A stretch of DNA of 64,000 nucleotides. Origin: Aliivibrio wodanis. Its GTDB lineage: Bacteria; Pseudomonadota; Gammaproteobacteria; Enterobacterales; Vibrionaceae. A program made the position numbers and the translations under genes. Below, one piece after another: positions 38,402 through 47,986 of this stretch. The stretch covers positions 1 through 64,000 of the forward strand of contig LN554846.1 in assembly GCA_000953695.1 (NCBI GenBank), read 5' to 3'. The stretch's first letter is position 1; each line of letters starts with the position of its first letter. The notes under the pieces were generated by a model, which did not search any database, was not told the DNA's origin, and worked only from the letters and a program-made list of their open reading frames with translations.

Positions 38402-39061
38402 ATGTTTACTTTTCCTAAGATTGATAGAAATAAATTTGGTCTTTACCCTGTAGTTGATGATGTGTCATGGATTAAAACCGTGCTTAGCCTTGGGGTGAAA
38501 ACGGTTCAATTACGAATTAAGAATCCAGAACAAGCAGATATAGAAGAGCAGGTAATCAAAGCAATCGAACTTGGCCGTCAATATGATGCTCAAGTGTTTA
38601 TTAATGACTATTGGCAGCTAGCTATTAAACACAAGGCATTTGGAATTCACCTTGGACAAGAAGATATAGAAATAGCAGATTTGCAGGCAATATCAGATGC
38701 TGGCATTTGCTTGGGGTTATCTACTCATGATGACAGTGAGCTATTGAAAGTGAAAGCTCTCAATCCTAGTTACTTAGCGCTTGGACATATATTTCCGACA
38801 CCCACTAAAGATATGCCATCACAACCACAAGGCCTAGTTAATTTAGCGAAAAACCAGCAGCTCGCAGGTGATACTCCAACCGTTGCAATTGGTGGCATTG
38901 ATCTTACGGTCGCAGAGCAAGTGTGGCAAACCGGTGTAGACAGTATTGCGGTAGTTCGCGCGATTACTCAGGCTAGCAATGTCGAAGAAGTTATAACTCA
39001 GTTTACCGCTATTCTTGCTAAGCCAAGAGAGAAGAAAAATGTCGAGGCTACTTATGAGTAA
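38402..39061 (+). CDS. thiE: Thiamine phosphate synthase ThiE
   Basis: A TIM-barrel enzyme joining HMP pyrophosphate and thiazole phosphate. Family segments include [53 protein letters not shown] and VAIGGIDL with the phosphate loop. The frame also has an ATG at 38396, but GGAG is only two bases before it and eight bases before the ATG at 38402, so I choose the latter (219 residues). Confidence 0.94.
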   Translation: MFTFPKIDRNKFGLYPVVDDVSWIKTVLSLGVKTVQLRIKNPEQADIEEQVIKAIELGRQYDAQVFINDYWQLAIKHKAFGIHLGQEDIEIADLQAISDAGICLGLSTHDDSELLKVKALNPSYLALGHIFPTPTKDMPSQPQGLVNLAKNQQLAGDTPTVAIGGIDLTVAEQVWQTGVDSIAVVRAITQASNVEEVITQFTAILAKPREKKNVEATYE

Positions 39062-39911
39062 TTTACTAATGGAGGGGCTCAATGATCAAGACTTCCTCCG
39101 TTATAGCCGTCAAGTCATGTTGCCTGATATTGGTGAAAAAGGGCAGTTATCATTAAGAAATAGCACAGTATTGATGATTGGTTGTGGAGGGCTTGGCTCT
39201 GCCGTTAGTATGTATCTGGCGGCTGCTGGCATTGGAACCTTAATTATTGCGGATGGCGATAAACTTGAAATGAGCAACTTACAACGTCAAGTGGTTTACC
39301 GTAAATCTAACCTTGGTCAAAACAAAGCCATTGCGATGGCGCAACAATTAAAAGAACTAAACAGTGCTGTTACGGTTGAGGTTATCAGTCATCGTTTAAA
39401 CGAACCTGAATTGTCTCGTTTCATTAACCAAGTTGATGTCGTTCTCGATTGTAGTGATAACTTATTTACTCGTCATGAAATTAATGCAGCCTGTGTGAAG
39501 AATAAGGTTCCTCTTATTTCTGGGGCTGCAATTGGATGGCAAGGGCAGTTGATGATGTTCTCTAATCAGCTGCGGGATAATCAAAAAGCATCTGCTTGCT
39601 ACCATTGCTTGTTTCCATTTACAGAAAGTCAGCAAACACAGAACTGTCAGTCATTTGGCATTATCGGTCCTGTTGTTGGAATGATTGGCAACTTACAGGC
39701 GTTAGAAACCATCAAGTATCTCACTCAGCCAAGTTGGGTTAAGTGGAGTTCTATTCATCAATTTGATGGCAGAACACTTCAATGGTCTTGTATTGATATC
39801 CCTAAAGACAACACTTGTTCTGTTTGTTGTCCATCCCAACAACGCCATCATGTTTCACGTGAAACAGTGAAAAGCCAAGAATGTATTAATGGAGAGTTTA
39901 TCTGTGAGTAA
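39054..39911 (+). CDS. thiF: ThiS adenylyltransferase ThiF
   Basis: An E1-like enzyme that adenylates the C-terminus of ThiS for sulfur transfer. [17 protein letters not shown] is near the N-terminus, the ATP loop is [14 protein letters not shown], and zinc ligands are in CYHCLFP and CSVCCPS. The frame opens at a TTG at 39015, but GAGG precedes the ATG at 39054, which overlaps the thiE stop; this gives 285 residues. A perfect parS site lies near its 3' end. Confidence 0.94.
   Translation: MSNLLMEGLNDQDFLRYSRQVMLPDIGEKGQLSLRNSTVLMIGCGGLGSAVSMYLAAAGIGTLIIADGDKLEMSNLQRQVVYRKSNLGQNKAIAMAQQLKELNSAVTVEVISHRLNEPELSRFINQVDVVLDCSDNLFTRHEINAACVKNKVPLISGAAIGWQGQLMMFSNQLRDNQKASACYHCLFPFTESQQTQNCQSFGIIGPVVGMIGNLQALETIKYLTQPSWVKWSSIHQFDGRTLQWSCIDIPKDNTCSVCCPSQQRHHVSRETVKSQECINGEFICE
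39851..39866. promoter_or_regulatory. Perfect parS site inside thiF
   Basis: TGTTTCACGTGAAACA, identical to the site 1.5 kb upstream, embedded in the thiF coding sequence where it encodes VSRET. Confidence 0.93.
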
Positions 39912-40116
39912 TCTAATAACAATAGAGCTGAATAATGTGGTTTATCGAATAGAGAAAACACACTCCATTCACTCTTTTCTTTCCCTGCATAAGGTTGATA
40001 CTCAAGGGTGCGCATTAGCGATGAGCAATCAAATAATCCCAAGATCAGAGTGGCAAACCCGTGATCTTTCTGATGGCGAAAGCATTTCATTATTTCAAGC
40101 GATAGCAGGAGGCTAA
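39904..40116 (+). CDS. thiS: Sulfur carrier protein ThiS
   Basis: A ubiquitin-fold protein of about 70 residues whose C-terminal Gly-Gly (QAIAGG) is thiocarboxylated to supply thiazole sulfur. The GTG at 39904 ([11 protein letters not shown]) has GGAG nine bases upstream and overlaps the thiF stop by eight bases; an ATG at 39889 would add five residues. thiG starts one base after the stop. Confidence 0.88.
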   Translation: MSNLITIELNNVVYRIEKTHSIHSFLSLHKVDTQGCALAMSNQIIPRSEWQTRDLSDGESISLFQAIAGG

Positions 40117-40117
40117 C

Positions 40118-40888
40118 ATGAGTGGATCATTAATCATTGCCGGTAAATCCTTTTCATCACGTTTGTTTACTGGAACCGGAAAGTTTCCCAACTCAGACAT
40201 AATGCAAAAATCATTAATAGAGTCGGGCTCTGAATTGGCGACCATGGCGCTGAAACGTGTGGAGGTGAATAACCCAGAAGACAATATATTAAAACCAATT
40301 GTTGATGCTGGTATTAATCTATTGCCGAATACATCAGGAGCGAAGAACGCTAGAGAAGCCATCTTTGCTGCTCAACTTGCCAGAGAAGCCCTGCAAACCA
40401 ATTGGTTAAAATTAGAGATTCATCCAGACCCTAAGTATTTAATGCCCGATCCAATTGAGACATTAAAAGCAGCAGAAGAATTAGTTCGTCAAGGTTTTAT
40501 CGTCTTACCGTATTGCCATGCTGATCCTGTTTTGTGCAAGCGGTTAGAAGAGGTGGGTTGTGCTGCAGTGATGCCTCTAGGGGCTCCCATTGGTTCGAAT
40601 AAAGGCATTGCCAGTCGTGACTTTTTAGAAATTATTATTGATCAAGCTCGCGTACCTGTTGTGGTTGATGCCGGTATCGGTGCGCCATCTCATGCTGCGT
40701 TTGCGATGGAAATGGGAGCAGATGCAGTGCTGGTGAATACGGCGATTGCAGCAGCAAGAAATCCCATAGCAATGGCGACGGCTTTTAAGTTGGCGGTTCA
40801 GTCAGGACGACTCGCTTACGAGAATGGTTTAGCGCCAGTAAATACCCAAGCAGTTGCTTCCAGTCCATTGACTGCATTTTTAGATTGA
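40118..40888 (+). CDS. thiG: Thiazole synthase ThiG
   Basis: A 256-residue TIM-barrel enzyme that builds thiazole phosphate from DXP, dehydroglycine and ThiS thiocarboxylate. It begins [20 protein letters not shown], with [10 protein letters not shown] holding the Schiff-base lysine, [29 protein letters not shown] and [20 protein letters not shown]. Length is normal. AGGAGG lies just before the ATG. Confidence 0.97.
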   Translation: MSGSLIIAGKSFSSRLFTGTGKFPNSDIMQKSLIESGSELATMALKRVEVNNPEDNILKPIVDAGINLLPNTSGAKNAREAIFAAQLAREALQTNWLKLEIHPDPKYLMPDPIETLKAAEELVRQGFIVLPYCHADPVLCKRLEEVGCAAVMPLGAPIGSNKGIASRDFLEIIIDQARVPVVVDAGIGAPSHAAFAMEMGADAVLVNTAIAAARNPIAMATAFKLAVQSGRLAYENGLAPVNTQAVASSPLTAFLD

Positions 40889-40902
40889 TAAGGTGAGTGA
40901 AA

Positions 40903-42039
40903 ATGACATTTACCGATGAGTGGAAAAAGTTGAATTGGGATGAGGTGAAACTCTCAATTTACAGTAAAACGGCTGATGATGTAGAGCGAGCTCTGAATAA
41001 ACCTAAACGTGATCTTGAGGATTTTAAAGCGTTGATTTCTCCTGCAGCGGAAAGTTATCTTGAACTTATGGCTCAAGAATCTGCGCGCTTAACTCGCCAA
41101 CGCTTTGGGCATACTATTGGGTTTTATATTCCTCTCTATCTTTCTAATCTATGTGCCAATGCATGTACTTATTGTGGTTTTTCAATGGAGAATCGAATTA
41201 AGAGAAAGACCCTTAATCAAGACGAAATAGCACAAGAAATTTCAGCAATTAAAACGATGAACTTTGATAGTGTTCTTTTGGTAACGGGTGAACATGAAAC
41301 CAAAGTCGGGATGAATTACTTTCGTCAAACATTGCCACAAATAAAGCAGTCGTTTAATTACTTGGCAATGGAAGTTCAGCCGCTTGAGCAAGACGAGTAC
41401 GCAGAATTAAAAACCTTAGGCTTAGATGCGGTGATGGTTTATCAAGAAACTTACCACCCATCGACGTACGCTGAACATCATCTTCGTGGTAATAAAATGG
41501 ACTTTGAATATCGCTTAGAAACACCAGATAGATTAGCAAAAGCTGGGATAGACAAAATTGGTATTGGTGCGTTGATTGGGTTAGAAGAGTGGCGAACGGA
41601 TTGTTTTTTTGTTGCTGCGCATTTGGATTATTTGGAGCGTCGATATTGGCAGACCCGTTATTCAATTTCGTTTCCGAGACTACGCCCATGTGAAGGGGCA
41701 TTGCAACCTAAGTCAATCATGAGTGATAGGCAATTAGTGCAGTTAATTTGCGCTCACCGATTATTAAATTCTGAAGTGGAATTGTCGCTATCTACTCGAG
41801 AATCTGCACATTTTAGGGATAATGTATTGCCACTAGGTATCACTTCAATTTCAGCTGCGTCAAAAACACAACCTGGTGGGTACGCTAATGATGAGCAAGA
41901 GCTTGAACAGTTCTCTATTAATGATGAAAGGTCTGCTTTGTCTGTTGCTAGTGCGGTTCAGGCTAGGGGGTTTGAGCCAGTATGGAAAGATTGGGAGCGA
42001 GAATTTCAAAGTATAGAAGCGGCTCAGTATGAAAAATAA
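40903..42039 (+). CDS. thiH: 2-iminoacetate synthase ThiH
   Basis: A radical SAM tyrosine lyase that gives dehydroglycine for thiazole formation in facultative anaerobes. The iron-sulfur motif is LCANACTYCGF (CxxxCxxC) at about residue 85, followed by LVTGEHETKVGM and the GIGALIGLEEWRTD block. The frame opens at a GTG at 40897, but the ATG at 40903 is better placed after AAGGTG, giving 378 residues. Last gene of thiCEFSGH; thiD is not here. Confidence 0.95.
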   Translation: MTFTDEWKKLNWDEVKLSIYSKTADDVERALNKPKRDLEDFKALISPAAESYLELMAQESARLTRQRFGHTIGFYIPLYLSNLCANACTYCGFSMENRIKRKTLNQDEIAQEISAIKTMNFDSVLLVTGEHETKVGMNYFRQTLPQIKQSFNYLAMEVQPLEQDEYAELKTLGLDAVMVYQETYHPSTYAEHHLRGNKMDFEYRLETPDRLAKAGIDKIGIGALIGLEEWRTDCFFVAAHLDYLERRYWQTRYSISFPRLRPCEGALQPKSIMSDRQLVQLICAHRLLNSEVELSLSTRESAHFRDNVLPLGITSISAASKTQPGGYANDEQELEQFSINDERSALSVASAVQARGFEPVWKDWEREFQSIEAAQYEK

Positions 42040-42342
42040 TAAACTGTGAATTGAGTGTACTTATTATTGTTGCCTTTCGTATTCATTATCCTATGCTAAG
42101 TTTAAGTACTCGTTAGGGCATCAAATGATAATATCACCTGGTAATTTCATTATATCGATTTTTTTATTGTTTTAATCATGGTACCTATGTATGTGTTTAT
42201 TTACGCAGATGAGGTGATTGAGTTTAAAAAATGTCGCTTCCAGAGTGAAACGGTAATCGAATGTCTTTGGCTACTCAGTAAATAAAAGTACCACTCAATG
42301 TGAGTGGTACTTATGTCGTTTGATTACAGGCTAGTTAAAATG
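42040..42342. other. Gap between thiH and hexosaminidase gene
   Basis: About 300 bases between converging genes. A 35-codon frame (42178-42285, MVPMYVFIYADEVIEFKKCR...) is present but has no ribosome binding site, so I do not call it a gene. The remainder holds only the terminator at its right end. Confidence 0.4.
42286..42312 (-). terminator. Terminator after hexosaminidase gene
   Basis: Perfect 12-base stem AAGTACCACTCA / TGAGTGGTACTT with a three-base loop; on the minus strand it is followed by TTTATTTA. Confidence 0.75.
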
Positions 42343-44790
42343 CTATTTACGTAATTGGCGAACTAACTCTTCTGTCGGACGAACAATAGCGACAATCATC
42401 TCATCGTACATTCCTGATGCATTGGTAGTGATGGTTAATAGGTTATCCAGCTGCTTTGATGTCGGCTTCTTACCTTTTTCAAGCTCTTGAATAACGGCTA
42501 ATGTTACTGTAGCGACTTCAATATGTTTTGCAGCCAATGGTACAGTATCAATAGAGGCGATATTATTGCTAAAGATCACTTCTGATGTTTGTGAACTTTC
42601 TAGAACGGTTTGATAGTGCTGCTTCAACGCTTTTAAATCAGCCTTATTGTTTACTGCTGTTTCTGCAAGTTTCATCATCTCTAATACCGCAAAGCTTTCT
42701 ACAGGAACGGCGTCAGCAAAACGATTCAATCTTTCATATTGATTGTATAGCTCACCCTTAGGCTCGGTTGAATTAAACTTCGCCCAATTACGTGCGTAGT
42801 ACTGCGCGGGTTCTGCGTAATTTGCAAAGCTCATTAATGCAGAGACATCACCACCATTGGCTATTCGTAGATATTGTTTATAACTGTTAGTTTGATGCTG
42901 TAGACCAACAGAAATAGTTGCCCAGTTGTCCATTGCTTGAAGACGTTGATACATGCTGTCTTCATTTGTTAACTCTTCAGCAGACCATAAACGTTCCGCA
43001 ACCGCATAAGTACGAGGCCAAATTCGACCTTCAACAGTTAGGTCATCGTAGTTCTCAGCCCAGATAGCGGCTTCGCCACCAAGAATCAGTTTCTGTTCAT
43101 TCTTATCTAAAGCAACAGGATAACCACCATTCGGTACTGGGATCTCTGAGTTTTTGATTGATGAGCTTGCTGTTATTTCACCTGTGGTTGGCCAACGAAC
43201 ATTACCAACAAGTTGGTAGCTCTCTTTTTCAATACTGCCGTTATCAAAGATTAGGTTAAATTCAGTGTAAGACATGAAGTTATCAAAGTGACCACGGAAT
43301 GATTCACCTTTGGTGTATTCAATGATATCGACTTTTGCACGTGACTTGCCGTTGTAATCGGTAAAGGCACGAGCAGCACCATTCTTATCAGTAATTATGG
43401 TAAGAGTCCCTTTACGCGGGCCACCTTTACCTCTTGGTTTCTGCCAAGTGTAGGTTTCGAATGTTTCACCAGTGTTCAGTTGGTCATCGACTTGCGGGCC
43501 CTTTGGCATAGGGTCGTTACGATAATGATAACTTGTTGGTTGTGGTTGATCTAAATAGAAGCCAGTTGATAGTAATCCGGCATAACCTTCTTTTGCTGCT
43601 CGACCAATACTGTCATGACCACGCCAGCTTTGAATCACAATTGAGGTTGGTAGGTCTTTATGCCAAATCTCATCCCACCCCATGATCTTCTTACCTTTGC
43701 CGTTTAGCATTTTTTCAATACGTGCATTTAGGTATGACTGTAGGCCACGGTTGCCATCAATATTGTTCTCTTTGATGAATGCTTGGATTTCTTTATTGTC
43801 ACTCCATTGTTGGTAGTTTGGTTCATCACCACCAATATGAATATACTCATCAGGGAATAGTTCAGTCACTTCACTGAATACTTTGTCGAAGAAGACATAG
43901 AGTTCAGGATTAATTGGATTCATTAGAGGAACAAATACACCCCAAGCGCGTTGTTGGTCATACGATTGCTTTCCTTCACCAGACATTAATTCAGGGTAAG
44001 CGTGTGCAACTGCTGAGGCGTGACCTGGTAGTGAGATTTCTGGGATCACTCGAATACCGCGTAGGCGTGCATATTCAACAACGTCTTTTATTTCATCTTT
44101 GGTATAGAAATCACCGTCCGCTGTTTTTTCCCATAATTTAGGGTAGCTTTCGATTTGAATTCGGATAGCTTGGTCATCCCATAAGTGCCAATGGAAGACA
44201 TTCATTTTTGCTGAAGCAAAGCCGTCGATTTGACGTTTAATTGTATCGATGGTGACAAAGTGACGAGAAGAGTCAAATGAAGCCCCACGCCATGGGAAGC
44301 GAGGTTCATCTTCAATATTAATTTGAGGAACGAAGTAACCATCTTTGGTTGTGTTAATTAATTGAAGAAATGTTTCTGCGCCACGAATTGCACCGTAAGG
44401 GCGATCTGATTCTAAGACGATTTGGTTTTTATTAATGGTTAACTCATACGATTCATCAATATCGTTATCTTGGATTTTGTTTTTTGCTGCCTTGCTAACA
44501 TCAATAACTAATGTGGCTTCTTTTTTTGAGGTTGCAAATGGTGTTAGTAATGGTAATCCTGTTTGAGCTTCTACACGCTGAATGATACGTTGCGCTAGTT
44601 GTTGAATACGTTCAGATTTGTAACCATCAAGATAAATACTGAAATCACTATTAATAGCTACTTGACCTGATTTTAACTCTACAGATTGTGGATATGGCAT
44701 CAAATTTAAGTCGGTATTTGGTGCAGAGGCGATTGATGATGCACTAAAAAGAAGGCTTGAAACGGTAATAGTTAAAAGTGTTTTTTTCAT
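42343..44790 (-). CDS. GH20 beta-N-acetylhexosaminidase
   Basis: An 815-residue exported enzyme that releases terminal GlcNAc from chito-oligosaccharides or glycans. A signal peptide (MKKTLLTITVSSLLFSASSI, cleavage after ASA) is followed by the GH20b domain with NLMPYPQSVEL, then the catalytic barrel with FPWRGASFDSSRHF, GIRVIPEISLPGHASA and the Asp-Glu pair in HIGGDEPNYQQW. GGEAAIWAENYD is a further substrate motif. An inserted beta-rich segment lies at about 410-530. Chitin use is expected in Vibrionaceae; regulation is not visible. Confidence 0.95.
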   Translation of the reverse strand: MKKTLLTITVSSLLFSASSIASAPNTDLNLMPYPQSVELKSGQVAINSDFSIYLDGYKSERIQQLAQRIIQRVEAQTGLPLLTPFATSKKEATLVIDVSKAAKNKIQDNDIDESYELTINKNQIVLESDRPYGAIRGAETFLQLINTTKDGYFVPQINIEDEPRFPWRGASFDSSRHFVTIDTIKRQIDGFASAKMNVFHWHLWDDQAIRIQIESYPKLWEKTADGDFYTKDEIKDVVEYARLRGIRVIPEISLPGHASAVAHAYPELMSGEGKQSYDQQRAWGVFVPLMNPINPELYVFFDKVFSEVTELFPDEYIHIGGDEPNYQQWSDNKEIQAFIKENNIDGNRGLQSYLNARIEKMLNGKGKKIMGWDEIWHKDLPTSIVIQSWRGHDSIGRAAKEGYAGLLSTGFYLDQPQPTSYHYRNDPMPKGPQVDDQLNTGETFETYTWQKPRGKGGPRKGTLTIITDKNGAARAFTDYNGKSRAKVDIIEYTKGESFRGHFDNFMSYTEFNLIFDNGSIEKESYQLVGNVRWPTTGEITASSSIKNSEIPVPNGGYPVALDKNEQKLILGGEAAIWAENYDDLTVEGRIWPRTYAVAERLWSAEELTNEDSMYQRLQAMDNWATISVGLQHQTNSYKQYLRIANGGDVSALMSFANYAEPAQYYARNWAKFNSTEPKGELYNQYERLNRFADAVPVESFAVLEMMKLAETAVNNKADLKALKQHYQTVLESSQTSEVIFSNNIASIDTVPLAAKHIEVATVTLAVIQELEKGKKPTSKQLDNLLTITTNASGMYDEMIVAIVRPTEELVRQLRK

Positions 44791-44969
44791 TATGTGTAAT
44801 CCTATAATCCTTTAAGTTCGAGAGAAGGATTACTTATAATAGGTTATCTGTATGTGATCCGTTTATCGTTCTGTATCAATGATATTTAGTGTCTTGTCAT
44901 TAATGAGATACTGTGCGGCAAGGTGTTTTTTTGATACATCAGATTACATAATAAATTTGAACTGTAGCA

Positions 44970-44985
44970 TGTTTCACGTGGAACC
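44970..44985. promoter_or_regulatory. Near-consensus parS site, intergenic
   Basis: TGTTTCACGTGGAACC, 14 of 16 matches to the parS consensus and identical to the copy in recF. It lies in the gap between the hexosaminidase and aminopeptidase genes. Confidence 0.65.
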
Positions 44986-45006
44986 TTTATTTTCGTCAAA
45001 AAAAAT

Positions 45007-45025
45007 GCCACGCTATTAGCGTGGC
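45007..45025 (-). terminator. Terminator after aminopeptidase P gene
   Basis: Stem GCCACGCT / AGCGTGGC with a three-base loop; on the minus strand followed by ATTTTTTTT. Confidence 0.85.
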
Positions 45026-45049
45026 TTTAAATTATTTTTTTGTGCGTAA

Positions 45050-46843
45050 TTAATTGCTGTAACTTAACTTAGCAGTGGCCTGTCTAAGCCACTCTTTTAC
45101 TTCACCGTCGACTAATGGGCTGACTTCACTCCATACTTTCTGATGGTATTCATTTAACCATGTTAGTTCTGGACGATTTAGCATATCAACATTAATTAGA
45201 CGCTTATCTATAGGGCAGCGTGTTAATGATTCAAAACCAAGTACAGAGAAATCTCCTTTAGTTTCAATCTCAACTACAAGCTCTAAGTTTTCAATTCGAA
45301 TACCAAATTCATCAGCACGGTAATAACCTGGTTCGTTAGATAGCACCATACCTGGAAGTAGAGCGACGGTATTTACTTTCTTAGAAATCCCTTGAGGGCC
45401 TTCGTGAACACTTAGGAAATGACCAACACCGTGACCAGTACCGTGATCGTAATCGTAGCCTTGAGCCCACAAATGTTGACGAGCAAGGATATCTAATTGA
45501 TGACCGCAGGTGCCTTTAGGGAATCGAGCTGAAGCCAAACCAATATGACCTTTTAGTACCAAGGTGAATTGCTGTTTGATTTCATCTCTTGGTGTACCAA
45601 CTGGCAGTGTACGAGTAATGTCGGTTGTGCCATCTGGGTACTGACCGCCTGAATCAACAAGATACAAGCTGTTCATTTGTAGCTGACCTGGCTCTGGTTG
45701 GTTCTCATGGTTGTAATGACACATTGCCGCATTGCCGGCAGCCGCTGAGATTGTATCAAAGCTTAAATCGGCCAGTGTTTCATCTTCTTCACGGAAGGCT
45801 TGTAGTTTGTCGGCTAATACCGCTTCGTTATGCAGGGTGCCTGATTCAACTTCAGCGTCAAACCAAGTTAGGAATTTAACCATCGCCGCACCATCACGAA
45901 TATGACACGCTTTCATTCCTGCTTTTTCTGTTTCATTCTTTGCTGCTTTTGGCTGTAAACATGGATCAGCCGCTTCGATAAGTTCTGCGCCTGCATCGGC
46001 AAGTACTAATGACATCCACGCATTTGATGTTGCTGAATCAACAAGTACTTTTTGGCCAGAAAGTGACTGAAGGGTAGATTCAAGCGCTTCTGGTTTATGA
46101 ACTCGAACACCCTGACCAACGTGTTCAATAAAGTTGGTTGGGAGGCGAGTCGGGTCTAAGAAGAAATCAACACTTTCATCGGCATGAATGATTGCATGAG
46201 AAAGAAGAACGGGTAAACGAGATACGTCTAAGCCACGTATATTCAATAACCAACAGATAGAGTCTAGTTGCGTTAATAGTGCAGCATCGGCATTTTTCTT
46301 TGTGACTTCTTGAGCGATCTCTCTACGTTTATCTGCGCTTGATTGGCCAACAAGCTCTAGCTCCATTAAGCGAACGTCAGACACTTTTACATTTGGACGA
46401 TCGGCCCAAATAAGATCAATTGGATTGCTGTTTATTACTTCAAGCGTTACATAATCATCAACGATTGCTGTTGCATTTTTTAGCCATTGCGCAGTGTGCA
46501 TACGAGCATCGATAGCGACTTTTGCATTAGTTTCTAATGTGTCTTTAATCCATTCTAATAATGGTTCTTCATGAAGATGGCGATATTCAAATACATCAGC
46601 AGGGACTTGTTTACGAACTTGAACGGTATAGCGACCATCAACAAAAATAGCTGCTTTATCTTGAGTAATAACAGCAGCACCGGCAGAGCCAGTAAACCCT
46701 GTTGCCCATAGTAGACGTTCATTATGCTCTGGAATGTACTCGCCTAAAAACTCATCTTCATGTGGAATAATAAGCGCATCGAAATTTTGTTGAGCAAGCC
46801 ATAAGCGAAGTTGCTCAATACGTTGAGACGTTTGTGGGTGCAT
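45050..46843 (-). CDS. Xaa-Pro aminopeptidase, M24B family
   Basis: A 597-residue cytoplasmic metallopeptidase removing N-terminal residues before proline. Two creatinase-like N-terminal domains (LRLWLAQQNFDALIIPHEDE, AAIFVDGRYTVQVRKQVPAD) precede the pita-bread catalytic domain. Metal ligands are in YLVDSGGQYPDGTTDITRT, GHGTGHGVGHFLSVHEGPQG, LSNEPGYY and IRIENLELV. The three-domain length resembles eukaryotic XPNPEP1 more than E. coli PepP (about 440). Confidence 0.93.
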   Translation of the reverse strand: MHPQTSQRIEQLRLWLAQQNFDALIIPHEDEFLGEYIPEHNERLLWATGFTGSAGAAVITQDKAAIFVDGRYTVQVRKQVPADVFEYRHLHEEPLLEWIKDTLETNAKVAIDARMHTAQWLKNATAIVDDYVTLEVINSNPIDLIWADRPNVKVSDVRLMELELVGQSSADKRREIAQEVTKKNADAALLTQLDSICWLLNIRGLDVSRLPVLLSHAIIHADESVDFFLDPTRLPTNFIEHVGQGVRVHKPEALESTLQSLSGQKVLVDSATSNAWMSLVLADAGAELIEAADPCLQPKAAKNETEKAGMKACHIRDGAAMVKFLTWFDAEVESGTLHNEAVLADKLQAFREEDETLADLSFDTISAAAGNAAMCHYNHENQPEPGQLQMNSLYLVDSGGQYPDGTTDITRTLPVGTPRDEIKQQFTLVLKGHIGLASARFPKGTCGHQLDILARQHLWAQGYDYDHGTGHGVGHFLSVHEGPQGISKKVNTVALLPGMVLSNEPGYYRADEFGIRIENLELVVEIETKGDFSVLGFESLTRCPIDKRLINVDMLNRPELTWLNEYHQKVWSEVSPLVDGEVKEWLRQATAKLSYSN

Positions 46844-46923
46844 TTGAAGTGTCCTTTTATTGTTCTGTCCGTATATTTCGAGGCAGAAAGTAGGGTTGAT
46901 TCTTTGGCTATAACCTATCGCTT

Positions 46924-47889
46924 TTATGCGTTATCTGCAATTGTTGATGCTGATAAATCTTGGCAGTGGCTGATTATAGTATTGCGAAGCCAACAATTAG
47001 CAGCATCATTCTCTTTTTGTTGATGCCAGAAAAGCGTATAGGCCATCTGAGGTAACTCTGTTGGTAAAGGTAAAACAATCAAATTAAGTTGTTTTGCAAT
47101 CAGCTTAATGAAGTGACTAGGAGCAGTAAATACTAAGTCAGTATGAGTACATAAACTCGCTGCGCTATTAAAATCAGGTACGATAATTCCAATGCTTCGC
47201 TCTAGCCCTTTTTCTGCCAATTTATAATCCAACAACCACTGATCTTTACCATCACAGCGTACTTGAACATGACGTTGCTGCAAGTAAGTGTTTAATGTCC
47301 ATTCTTGAACTAGCACCGGGTGGTTTGGGCGAACCAAACACATTTGGCTATCTCTGTAGATCTCTTGCCCGCGAATATCAGCAGGTGTTTGCATAGTAAT
47401 GTTGGCGTATTTAGGGTCTAAATCTTTCCCTGTAATACCAATGTCCATTTCTCCTGATTGCAGTTTTTTAATAGTTTCAGTATCCCAAGCATGAGTATCT
47501 AGCATCACGTTAGGGGCTTTATTTAAAATATAAGACATAAAGTGTGGCAATAATAATGGATAAGTACTCTCTACTAAACCAACTCGAAAACGATAATGAC
47601 TGCGTTGAGGATCAAATTCTGCTTCTTCGGTAATTGTTTCTAAATGACTTAATAAAGTATGTAAACGCCCTTGGAGACTAATTGCTTTTACGGTTGGTTG
47701 TAATCCATATGCACTACGTGTAAAGAGAGGGTCATCAAATTGGCTTCGTAATTTTGCTAGATTTTTACTAACGGCTGATTGACTTAAGCAGAGGCGCTGA
47801 GCAGCACGAGTTACGCTTTTTTCTTCTAGTAATAAGTGAAGAGTAAGAAGTAAATTTAAATCGATTTTAGTTAGCTTTTCGAAAAACAT
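46924..47889 (-). CDS. LysR-family regulator next to MFS gene
   Basis: A 321-residue LTTR: DLNLLLTLHLLLEEKSVTRA and LCLSQSAVSKNLAKLRSQFD form the helix-turn-helix, with PLFTRSAYGLQPT after it. The effector part (FRVGLVESTYPLLLPHFMSY) resembles the LeuO/NodD-like class. It is divergent from the Bcr-type transporter with a 97-base shared promoter region, so it probably controls that transporter and itself. Confidence 0.9.
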   Translation of the reverse strand: MFFEKLTKIDLNLLLTLHLLLEEKSVTRAAQRLCLSQSAVSKNLAKLRSQFDDPLFTRSAYGLQPTVKAISLQGRLHTLLSHLETITEEAEFDPQRSHYRFRVGLVESTYPLLLPHFMSYILNKAPNVMLDTHAWDTETIKKLQSGEMDIGITGKDLDPKYANITMQTPADIRGQEIYRDSQMCLVRPNHPVLVQEWTLNTYLQQRHVQVRCDGKDQWLLDYKLAEKGLERSIGIIVPDFNSAASLCTHTDLVFTAPSHFIKLIAKQLNLIVLPLPTELPQMAYTLFWHQQKENDAANCWLRNTIISHCQDLSASTIADNA

Positions 47890-47986
47890 AGAGATATTCC
47901 AAACTAGAATGTTAGATCTGAATATAAACCATTTCTGTTCATATCTCTAATTGAGTACACTCTACTGACTATTTTAGGAGTTACCC

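Noticed and set aside
42178-42285. 35-codon frame MVPMYVFIYADEVIEFKKCR
   Set aside because: No Shine-Dalgarno sequence or promoter visible and no recognised family; kept only as a note for the gap.
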